A model generated the notes under the pieces. It was not told where the DNA came from, did no database searches, and saw only the letters and a program-made list of their open reading frames with translations. The translations under genes and the position numbers were made by a program. A stretch of 5,061 nt of DNA, taken from positions 1 to 5,061 of the forward strand of contig JAGHDT010000493.1 of assembly GCA_021159805.1 (NCBI GenBank), in the 5' to 3' direction. The DNA is from Anaerolineae bacterium (GTDB taxonomy: Bacteria; Chloroflexota; Anaerolineae; B4-G1; SLSP01). This document shows positions 1 through 5,061 of the stretch, piece after piece (within the stretch, counting starts at the first letter, position 1; the number at the start of each line of letters is the position of its first letter).

Positions 1-2351
1 AAGCCGACGCCACGGATAACCACCGCGTCAGCACCTTCCTCGACCTCGATCACCGGCAAGCTGGCAACCGCCGCCGTCTCGGCCGGTGCAGAGACGGGCA
101 GCTGGAACTGGGCCCACGCAACCTCATGCCCCTTGGGCATCATCGGTTCAGATTCGGCCAGCGTGAACGATAGCTTGAGCCACATTTCCGTACCCGGTAC
201 CGCATCCGGTAGCACGTAGCCCAGGCTCACGGTCTCGCTCTCGCCCGGCGACGTCGATATCTGAGGGAGGCGGCCCGATTGCAGCGTCTCACCATCCGCC
301 ATCACGGACCACGCAATGTTCAAGCCACTCAAGTCCGTGAAGGCATAGCGATTGGTGATCCGCACAGTACGAGCTGCCAGATCCACAGCCTCCACCAGCA
401 CCGGTTCGAGCACCTTCTTGTATTCCCACAGCGAGGGATGGGGCACACGATCGGGCCAGACCAAGCCGTTGAGGCAGAAGTTGTTATCGTTGGGCTCATC
501 GCCGAAGTCGCCCCCGTAGGCATACCACAGCTCGCCATCCCCCGTCCTGCGGGTCAGCCCCTGATCAACCCAGTCCCACACATAGCCACCAACGGCACGA
601 GGGTAAGTCCTCACAACGTCCCAGTATTCCTTGAAGGCACCGGGGCTGTTGCCCATCGCGTGCGCGTACTCGCACATGATCACCGGACGCGTCTCCGTCT
701 CATCCGCGGCCGACGTCGAAGACGTCGCGTGTTCCGCCAGACTGTCAATGGACGGGTACATCAGCGAGATCACATCCAATGCCTCGTCAACATAGCCGGG
801 GTGGTAATGCACGAACCGGGTCGGCTCGTTCTCGTGGAGCCAGTTTGCGCAATCGACGAAGTTCGGGCCGTAGCCGGCCTCGTTCCCCAGGGACCAACCG
901 ATGATGGACGGGTGATTCTTGTCCCGCGCCACCATCCGCGTCACGCGATCGACAAAAGCCTCGTGCCACGCCGGCAGCTTCGCCGGCACGTCCCATATCC
1001 CGTGCGACTCAATATTGGCCTCATCCAGTACGTAGAGCCCATACTCATCGCACAAATCATACCAGCGCGGATCATCTGGATAGTGGCACGTCCGCACCGA
1101 ATTGATGTTGAAACGCTTCATCAGCCGTATGTCCGCCATCATCGAGGCGACAGAGACTGTATGGCCGGTCTCGGGATCGTGCTCGTGACGGTTGACGCCC
1201 TGGATCAGCACCGGAACACCATTGACGCGGATCTCGCCGCTCTTCCACTCTATCTTGCGGAAGCCAATCCGAGCGCGCTCGACCTGCACAACTCTTCCCG
1301 AGCTGTCGCGGAGGAACACCAGCAGCGTGTAGAGCGAAGGGCGCTCGGCGGACCATTTGTCAGGCTTCTCGACCGGTGCCATCAAGGCGACCTTGCCGGT
1401 ACCGCCCGCGGCCAACCCATCCGCCAACAGACCTGCCGTTGAGACCACCGAAGCTCCCGCGGCGTTGTAGAGCAAGGCCTCAACCTCATAACCCGAGACA
1501 CTCTCAACCCCCAGGTTCTTGAGATCGACGGTGATGGCCAGATCGGCATCAAGGTAGGCGGCGTCCAGTTCGGTCACCACCGCGACGTCCCAGATGTGGA
1601 CTGCAGGCACCGACCATAGAACGACATCGCGGTAGATACCACTCAGCCGCCAGAAATCCTGATCCTCAAGATAAGCGCCGTCCGTCCAGCGGTAGACCTC
1701 AAGGGCCAACGTGTTCTTACCCGCCTGCAGATAGGGCGTGAGGAAAAACTCCGCGGGCATACGGCTACCTTGACTGTAGCCGATCGGCTCGCCGTTAAGC
1801 CAGAGGTGGAACCCTGAATCCACACCCTCGAAGCGGATAAAGATCTCGCGCCCCTCCCATCCGGCCGGCACCTCAAAGGTCGTGCGGTAGCAGCCGGTGG
1901 GATTGTTATCATGGGGCACTGTCAATGGATAGCTGTGCGATTCCGCCGGCAGAGATCGCTCAGCGATGTTTCTCGGCCTCGGCGGCCGCGGCCTCTGCCC
2001 GTACATAGCGGCGATTGCACCGCCAAACCGTGGGTCTATGGGGAAAGGATACTGGACATTGGTATAGATCGGCAGTCCGAATCCCTGGGTCTGCCAATTG
2101 CCAGGGACCTCGATCGGGGACCAGTCTGCAACGTCGTGGTCGGCGGTGAAAAAACCTTCCGGCACAGCATCTGGATTGGGATAGAGCCGGAAGGTCCACG
2201 TCCCGTTCAGCGATACCACAGCCGCGGTATCTTGCTCACCCTCCAGGGCAGTCTCAACATCCACATAAGGCACCAGCGACGCGTGCCGTGGCAGCCGGTT
2301 GCGTGCGATGACAGCAGGGTTGTCCCAATCGTAGTGAGTCGGCTGGTTCAC
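1..2351 (-). CDS. lacZ: Beta-galactosidase, GH2 family, LacZ type (C-terminal end cut by window edge)
   Basis: Hydrolyses terminal beta-galactosides; a cytoplasmic enzyme, as no signal peptide is visible. 783 codons are present without a stop; E. coli LacZ has about 1023 residues, so roughly 250 C-terminal residues (the small-chain domain) lie outside. The start is GTG at 2351, 5 bases after GGAGG; homology begins at once (YDWDNP, NRLPRHA). Landmarks match E. coli LacZ: DNNPTGCY, RWTDGAYLEDQDFWR (sodium-site Asp), GVNRHEH, CHYPD (His423), DEANIESHG (metal ligands Glu448 and His450), WSLGNEAG (acid/base Glu491), MCEYAHAMGNS (nucleophile Glu561), GGYVWDWVDQ (Trp592) and FCLNGLVW (Phe625, Asn628). 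All catalytic and metal residues that fall inside the window are present, so activity is expected. Odd: an approximately 35-residue insertion at residues 110-144 before the DNNPTG motif. It is the last visible gene of the block, 10 bases after the VOC gene. Confidence 0.97.
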   Translation of the reverse strand, partial: MNQPTHYDWDNPAVIARNRLPRHASLVPYVDVETALEGEQDTAAVVSLNGTWTFRLYPNPDAVPEGFFTADHDVADWSPIEVPGNWQTQGFGLPIYTNVQYPFPIDPRFGGAIAAMYGQRPRPPRPRNIAERSLPAESHSYPLTVPHDNNPTGCYRTTFEVPAGWEGREIFIRFEGVDSGFHLWLNGEPIGYSQGSRMPAEFFLTPYLQAGKNTLALEVYRWTDGAYLEDQDFWRLSGIYRDVVLWSVPAVHIWDVAVVTELDAAYLDADLAITVDLKNLGVESVSGYEVEALLYNAAGASVVSTAGLLADGLAAGGTGKVALMAPVEKPDKWSAERPSLYTLLVFLRDSSGRVVQVERARIGFRKIEWKSGEIRVNGVPVLIQGVNRHEHDPETGHTVSVASMMADIRLMKRFNINSVRTCHYPDDPRWYDLCDEYGLYVLDEANIESHGIWDVPAKLPAWHEAFVDRVTRMVARDKNHPSIIGWSLGNEAGYGPNFVDCANWLHENEPTRFVHYHPGYVDEALDVISLMYPSIDSLAEHATSSTSAADETETRPVIMCEYAHAMGNSPGAFKEYWDVVRTYPRAVGGYVWDWVDQGLTRRTGDGELWYAYGGDFGDEPNDNNFCLNGLVWPDRVPHPSLWEYKKVLEPVLVEAVDLAARTVRITNRYAFTDLSGLNIAWSVMADGETLQSGRLPQISTSPGESETVSLGYVLPDAVPGTEMWLKLSFTLAESEPMMPKGHEVAWAQFQLPVSAPAETAAVASLPVIEVEEGADAVVIRGVG

Positions 2352-2356
2352 ACTTT

Positions 2357-2361
2357 CCTCC
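2357..2361 (-). promoter_or_regulatory. Ribosome binding site of lacZ
   Basis: GGAGG lies directly after the TAA stop of the VOC gene and 5 bases before GTG at 2351. It decides the start: the other GTG, at 2353, is followed at once by TGA, and no ATG precedes the conserved N-terminal LacZ sequence. The tight packing suggests that lacZ is translated from the same mRNA as the VOC gene. Confidence 0.85.
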
Positions 2362-2823
2362 TTATGCATCCTGATCAAAGTTTTCAAGCAGCTCCAGCAT
2401 CACGCCCAATTGGGGTTCGCTGTCCACGTAGGTGTACATACCGCCGGTGTACTGCCCCTGCTGAATTGTGGGGATACCGTTTTGGTCGAGGAAGTCAGTC
2501 ACCCCATCAGTCCCCTTGATCTGAAAAGCGATGTGGTGAACGCCCTCGCCCCTCCTATCCAGTACCTCTCTCCAGACACTGTCCCCAACCACCGGCTCGA
2601 TCAGTTCCAGGTCAACCTGGCCCAGATGGAAGAAGGCCAACTTCGCCTGCGCATTCGTCGGCACGCCCCGATAGGTCGCGCGCGCGTTCGTCGGGTCCGT
2701 GAGCATCACATCCGGCTTTGGCAGCCCGAAGATCCGGCTGTAAGCCCCAATTGCCTTGTCCATATCCTTCACCACCACCGCAATCTGCGTCACAACGTGT
2801 GTGCCCATACCGTTTCTGGTCAT
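2362..2823 (-). CDS. VOC (glyoxalase/bleomycin-resistance) family protein, methylmalonyl-CoA-epimerase-like
   Basis: A 153-residue protein, the usual size for a two-module betaalphabetabetabeta VOC enzyme. Module 1 starts at VTQIAVVVKDMDKAI (about residues 11-25), module 2 at GEGVHHIAFQIKG (92-104), and the protein ends in GVMLELLE (140-147). Likely metal-ligand positions are Gln13, Glu73 (DLELIEP), His97 and Glu144. Gln13 sits where methylmalonyl-CoA epimerase and most relatives carry His. The start ATG at 2823 has AGGGAG 8 bases upstream; Met6 is a less likely alternative, and an upstream in-frame ATG at 2931 would put repeat-derived sequence into the protein. VOC enzymes epimerise, isomerise, lyse or oxygenate small substrates through a divalent metal; the substrate here cannot be read from sequence. 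Its place between a UROD-like gene and lacZ suggests a sugar or sugar-acid intermediate rather than methylmalonyl-CoA (inference). Confidence 0.9.
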   Translation of the reverse strand: MTRNGMGTHVVTQIAVVVKDMDKAIGAYSRIFGLPKPDVMLTDPTNARATYRGVPTNAQAKLAFFHLGQVDLELIEPVVGDSVWREVLDRRGEGVHHIAFQIKGTDGVTDFLDQNGIPTIQQGQYTGGMYTYVDSEPQLGVMLELLENFDQDA

Positions 2824-2831
2824 TTCGTCTA

Positions 2832-2837
2832 CTCCCT
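2832..2837 (-). promoter_or_regulatory. Ribosome binding site of the VOC gene
   Basis: AGGGAG is placed 8 bases before ATG at 2823. It supports this start over the longer in-frame reading from 2931, whose extra residues would be translated from the repeat and hairpin region. Confidence 0.7.
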
Positions 2838-2857
2838 GTGTGTGTGAATGTGCGGAA

Positions 2858-2887
2858 GGGATAGGATACCAGGGGACAAAGGCCAAG
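2858..2887 (+). repeat. Two 15-base repeat units, plus orientation
   Basis: Two consecutive 15-mers read on the plus strand, GGGATAGGATACCAG (2858-2872) and GGGACAAAGGCCAAG (2873-2887). They match the same degenerate unit that fills 2915-3004 in the opposite orientation, for example GGGACAAGGTACCAG. With that array they form an inverted repeat around a 27-base centre (2888-2914). The units lie between genes, just upstream of the VOC ribosome binding site. Confidence 0.75.
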
Positions 2888-2974
2888 CGAAGCAACAAAG
2901 TCCAATCCGCTTCCCTGGTACCTTCGCCCATCGCACCCCATCCTCTGGTACCTTGTCCCTTGTGACCCTATCCC
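2858..2974 (-). other. Long imperfect inverted repeat (possible mRNA stem-loop) between the UROD-like and VOC genes
   Basis: The left arm 2858-2882 (starting GGGATAGG, ending GACAAAGG) and the right arm 2951-2974 are reverse complements over about 24 positions, with three mismatches, one G-U wobble and one bulged base. An alternative inner stem pairs TACCAGG (2867-2873) with CCTGGTA (2914-2920), topped by GAAGC (2889-2893) pairing with GCTTC (2909-2913). No run of U follows in the direction of transcription, so it does not look like an intrinsic terminator. An mRNA-stability, attenuation or REP-like role is possible. Confidence 0.55.
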
Positions 2975-3004
2975 TTGTTGCCCTTTCCCCTAGTGCCCTG
3001 CCCC
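2915..3004 (-). repeat. Degenerate 15-base tandem repeat array, six units, minus orientation
   Basis: On the plus strand the units are CTGGTACCTTCGCCC (2915), ATCGCACCCCATCCT (2930), CTGGTACCTTGTCCC (2945), TTGTGACCCTATCCC (2960), TTGTTGCCCTTTCCC (2975) and CTAGTGCCCTGCCCC (2990). The period is exactly 15 throughout. Positions 13-15 are CCC in all units but the second, and the central CC of positions 7-8 is kept. The last unit contains the stop codon of the UROD-like gene and its final residues (Gly-Ala-Gly-His). The next 15 bases (3005-3019) still resemble a unit but encode ordinary UROD C-terminal sequence, so the boundary is uncertain. Confidence 0.75.
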
Positions 3005-3013
3005 ATATCGCCC
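2957..3013 (-). other. Putative G-quadruplex on the mRNA strand, covering the UROD-like stop codon
   Basis: Read on the minus strand from 3013 to 2957 there are eight runs of three or four G, separated by loops of 6, 2, 5, 3, 6, 3 and 6 bases. That satisfies the standard four-tract rule (G3 or more, loops of 1-7) with enough tracts for two quadruplexes. The stop codon at 2990-2992 lies in the middle. The motif follows directly from the 15-base repeat, whose unit carries a G-run at its start and another near its middle. Confidence 0.6.
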
Positions 3014-3997
3014 TTCGCGCTCCAGCACATCCAGGATCAGCTCATAGCGCTCAAGCCGCATCCCCGTGTAGACACAGTTGCTTGTGGAGAAGATGTAGCG
3101 TCCGCCGGGCATGCCGTGCTGCAGCGCATAGCGCGCCGACGCCACAACCTCATCGTCCGTCCCCGTGTCCATCAGGCCGCAGTTGACGTTGCCGATCAGC
3201 GTGATGTGATCACCGCAAATACGCTTCACCTCGGCGATATCCACCCCGCCCTGTGGATCTAGGGAATGCAACGCGTGCGGGTCCGTCTCTATCAACTGAT
3301 CCAAGATCGGCATAATGTTGCCGTCCGTGTGCTTGATCGCATAGAAGCCCAGGTCACGATAGCCCTTGGTCAGACGTGCCAGATAGGGCGTGATAAACTC
3401 GGCGAACTGGCTGGGTCGCAGGAAGGGACCGGTATTGAAGCAATAGTCCGAACAGAGCGCGAAACCATCCAGCCCGCCGTGCTTGGCGATACGTTCGGCC
3501 CTCGCCAACGCGCCATCCACCATAGCCGCGGCCTGTTCCTTCAGTCCCTCGGGGTCGTCCACGGTGCGATAGGAGAACCTCGCCATGCCTTCGCCATCAG
3601 GAATGCTGTACGTGGCGTCACCGTGAATCATCAGAAAGTAGCGGCCGCCAGTTTTCTCGCGCACCAGATCGACCATACGCAGGATCTCTTCCTCACTGCC
3701 CGGGTTGGGATGCAGGAAGATAGCGTCGTGACCATACCGCTCCGCGGTGTCGATGAAGAGATCGGCCATATCCTCGCGATGCAGCCGCTTCTCCAACTCG
3801 GACATCTGCCCCCACTGGGAGTAGCTTCGGTGGCTCGGGTGAACCTTGCCAAAAGCCTCCATGGTGAGAAAGAAGACTAACTCGAAATGGGGGACCCGCC
3901 CCACAAGCGGTCGCCCGTCAAGAGTCGCGGCAAACCGCTCCCGCGGCGTGCCGCCCACGAGCGGGACTTGACCCACCTGACTCACCGTGCTAGGCAT
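2990..3997 (-). CDS. Uroporphyrinogen decarboxylase-fold protein (UROD / cobamide methyltransferase superfamily)
   Basis: A 335-residue protein, the normal length for this TIM-barrel superfamily, which includes haem-pathway decarboxylases and zinc-dependent methylcobamide:thiol methyltransferases. The N-terminus has TPRERFAATLDGRP and RVPHFE; the C-terminal half has KHTDGNIMPILDQLIE (222-237), LIGNVNCG (267-274) and STSNCVYTG (about 304-311). The methyltransferases bind zinc through His-x-Cys plus a distal Cys. Here the site reads His223-Thr-Asp225 with Cys308, so the second ligand would be Asp. It is probably not HemE: its neighbours are carbohydrate genes and this HxDGN motif is typical of UROD-like proteins of unknown substrate. 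The chosen start, ATG at 3997, overlaps the end of the reductase gene by 8 bases; no strong ribosome binding site is visible, suggesting translational coupling. An in-frame ATG at 4042 exists but would overlap further. Its 3' end runs into the 15-base repeat array. Confidence 0.88.
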   Translation of the reverse strand: MPSTVSQVGQVPLVGGTPRERFAATLDGRPLVGRVPHFELVFFLTMEAFGKVHPSHRSYSQWGQMSELEKRLHREDMADLFIDTAERYGHDAIFLHPNPGSEEEILRMVDLVREKTGGRYFLMIHGDATYSIPDGEGMARFSYRTVDDPEGLKEQAAAMVDGALARAERIAKHGGLDGFALCSDYCFNTGPFLRPSQFAEFITPYLARLTKGYRDLGFYAIKHTDGNIMPILDQLIETDPHALHSLDPQGGVDIAEVKRICGDHITLIGNVNCGLMDTGTDDEVVASARYALQHGMPGGRYIFSTSNCVYTGMRLERYELILDVLEREGRYGAGH

Positions 3998-4988
3998 CGT
4001 CTCTGAGGATCGTCTCAATAGCCTGGAGCTCCTCGTCGCCAAACGACAGGTTGTCCGCCGCGGCGACGCAATCCTCGATCTGGCTGATACGGCTCGCGCC
4101 GATCAGGGCCGAGGTCACAGCCGGATGACGCAGAACCCAGGCCAACGCCAGTTGGGCCATCGTCTGACCGCGTGCGTCCGCGATCACCTTCAGCTTGCGC
4201 ACCTTGGCCAGCTTCTCATCAGTGACGTGCGACGGTCGCAGGAAGCCGTGGGGTTTCGACGCCCGGGACCCCTCGGGAATATCTCCGCCGAGATATTTGC
4301 CCGTTAACAACCCCTGCGCGAGCGGCGAGAAGCAGATCGCGCCGATGCCCTTCTCCTCCAGAACGTCCAACAGCCCATCCTCGACCCAGCGGTTGGACAT
4401 ACTGTACGATGGCTGGTGAATCAGACACGGCGTCCCGAGATCTTCGAGGATCTCAGCAGCGCGGCGCGTCTGTTCCGGACTGTAGTTGGAGATGCCCGCG
4501 TACAGCGCACGCCCACTGCGCACGATGAAGTCGAGCGCCCCCATGGTCTCCTCAAGAGGCGTTTCGGGATCGGGGCGGTGGCTGTAGAAGATATCAACAT
4601 AGTCCAGCCCCATGCGCTTGAGACTCTGGTCCAGGCTCGCGACCAGGTACTTGCGGGAGCCCCACTCACCGTAGGGACCGGCCCACATACCATAGCCGGC
4701 CTTTGACGAAATCATCAGCTCATCGCGGTAAGGCGCCAGATCCTGAGCCATCACCCGGCCGAAGGTCGTCTCAGCAGAGCCAGGAGGCGGTCCATAGTTA
4801 TTCGCCAGGTCAAAATGCGTGATCCCCAGGTCAAAGGCCCTCAGTAGCATCGCGCGCGAATTCTCATAGACATCAACACCTGCGAAATTGTGCCATAACC
4901 CCAGCGAGATCGCCGGAAGTTTGATCCCACTGCGACCGCAGCGGTTGTAGACGGCCCTGTCGTAACGTTGCTCTGAAGCCACATACAT
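3990..4988 (-). CDS. Aldo/keto reductase, YghZ / L-glyceraldehyde-3-phosphate reductase type
   Basis: An NADPH-dependent reductase of aldehydes or keto-sugars, 332 residues (E. coli YghZ is about 346). Similarity to YghZ is strong along the whole length: RCGRSGIKLPAISLGLWHNF, GITHFDLANNYGPPPGSAE, DELMISSKAGYGMW, SLDQSLKRMGLDYVDIFYSH, LIHQPSYSM. The catalytic tetrad is visible as Asp60, Tyr65, Lys96 and His137. Cofactor-binding segments are SPLAQGLLTGKYL and, near the end, SALIGASRISQIEDC. The start ATG at 4988 has AGGAG 6 bases upstream. It is the first gene of the block seen here, preceded by an AT-rich leader, and its stop codon lies inside the start of the UROD-like gene. YghZ detoxifies or reduces L-glyceraldehyde-3-phosphate and methylglyoxal; the physiological substrate here may be another sugar aldehyde. 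Confidence 0.95.
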   Translation of the reverse strand: MYVASEQRYDRAVYNRCGRSGIKLPAISLGLWHNFAGVDVYENSRAMLLRAFDLGITHFDLANNYGPPPGSAETTFGRVMAQDLAPYRDELMISSKAGYGMWAGPYGEWGSRKYLVASLDQSLKRMGLDYVDIFYSHRPDPETPLEETMGALDFIVRSGRALYAGISNYSPEQTRRAAEILEDLGTPCLIHQPSYSMSNRWVEDGLLDVLEEKGIGAICFSPLAQGLLTGKYLGGDIPEGSRASKPHGFLRPSHVTDEKLAKVRKLKVIADARGQTMAQLALAWVLRHPAVTSALIGASRISQIEDCVAAADNLSFGDEELQAIETILRDDA

Positions 4989-5061
4989 ATCTCTCTCCTA
5001 TCCCTGAATTTCTAGATATCTATCCCACATACATTTTCAAGAATTCAACAACAGCTGAATA
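4989..5061 (-). promoter_or_regulatory. AT-rich leader of the reductase gene with possible promoter and palindrome
   Basis: These 73 bases are clearly richer in A and T than the rest of the window. On the minus strand they hold a TTGAAA-like -35 candidate (around 5034-5039) with only a poor TATCTA -10 candidate 16 bases on, a perfect palindrome TAGATATCTA (5013-5022) that could be an operator, and two copies of GGGATAG (5020-5026 and 4998-5004). The promoter assignment is weak, and the true start of the operon may lie beyond the right edge. Confidence 0.3.
4995..4999 (-). promoter_or_regulatory. Ribosome binding site of the reductase gene
   Basis: AGGAG sits 6 bases before ATG at 4988. It supports this start, which also gives the normal N-terminal length before the conserved RCGRSG motif. 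Confidence 0.8.

Noticed and set aside
279..1442. 387-codon open frame on the plus strand
   Set aside because: It lies fully antisense to the conserved catalytic part of lacZ. Its translation is rich in His, Arg and Pro, resembles no known family, and is a typical by-product of high-GC coding on the other strand.
1981..2000. GC-only palindromes (GCGGCCGC, CCGCGG) within lacZ
   Set aside because: They lie in frame inside the Pro/Arg-rich insertion and are explained by its codons; no evidence of a regulatory site.
1911..2519. 202-codon open frame on the plus strand
   Set aside because: Antisense to the lacZ N-terminus and the VOC C-terminus; no family similarity seen.
2824..2931. N-terminal extension of the VOC protein from ATG at 2931
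   Set aside because: The extra residues are translated from the repeat/hairpin spacer and have no homologous counterpart; the ATG at 2823 has a proper ribosome binding site.
2858..2974. Rho-independent terminator
   Set aside because: The inverted repeat is long and imperfect with a large loop, and no U-run follows on the minus-strand transcript.
2915..3004. CRISPR array
   Set aside because: Units are 15 bases, directly adjacent and degenerate, without unique spacers or cas genes.
3266..3880. 204-codon open frame on the plus strand
   Set aside because: Antisense to the UROD-like gene, which has clear family motifs; no ribosome binding site or recognisable domain.
3998..4042. Longer start of the UROD-like protein at ATG 4042
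   Set aside because: It would increase the overlap with the reductase gene to 53 bases and add an Arg/Ser-rich stretch not typical of the family. It cannot be fully excluded.

Overview
The window is a compact block of a GC-rich bacterial genome (about 60% GC by eye) holding four genes, all on the minus strand, so transcription runs from right to left. In order of transcription they are: an aldo/keto reductase of the YghZ / L-glyceraldehyde-3-phosphate reductase type (3990-4988), a uroporphyrinogen-decarboxylase-fold (UROD/cobamide methyltransferase superfamily) protein (2990-3997), a small VOC/glyoxalase-fold protein resembling methylmalonyl-CoA epimerase (2362-2823), and a family GH2 LacZ-type beta-galactosidase (1-2351) that runs off the left edge. 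The style (many carbohydrate-linked UROD-like and VOC proteins, GTG start, high GC) recalls environmental phyla such as Chloroflexota or Armatimonadota, but this is an impression; no marker gene fixes the taxon.

The layout is operon-like. The reductase and UROD-like genes overlap by 8 bases. The VOC and lacZ genes are 10 bases apart, with a strong GGAGG ribosome binding site in the gap. The only real gap inside the block (2824-2989) lies between the UROD-like and VOC genes, and it is not plain spacer. It is built from a degenerate 15-base repeat (minus-strand consensus roughly GGGAYAAGGNACCAG): six units point one way and two point the opposite way around a 27-base centre. The arrays can fold into a long imperfect stem. 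On the mRNA strand the larger array also gives eight successive G-runs with short loops, a canonical G-quadruplex pattern that covers the UROD-like stop codon. This is the most unusual thing in the window.

Functionally the set reads as a carbohydrate-use cassette. LacZ would release a beta-linked hexose, the reductase would act on an aldehyde or keto sugar, and the VOC and UROD-like proteins would supply an isomerase/epimerase/lyase step and a decarboxylase or methyl-transfer step of unknown substrate. The individual family calls are firm; the joint pathway is inference. The reductase leader (4989-5061) is AT-rich and has a good ribosome binding site, a perfect 10-base palindrome and at best a weak promoter candidate. 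No RNA genes, insertion sequences, CRISPR arrays or phage genes were seen.
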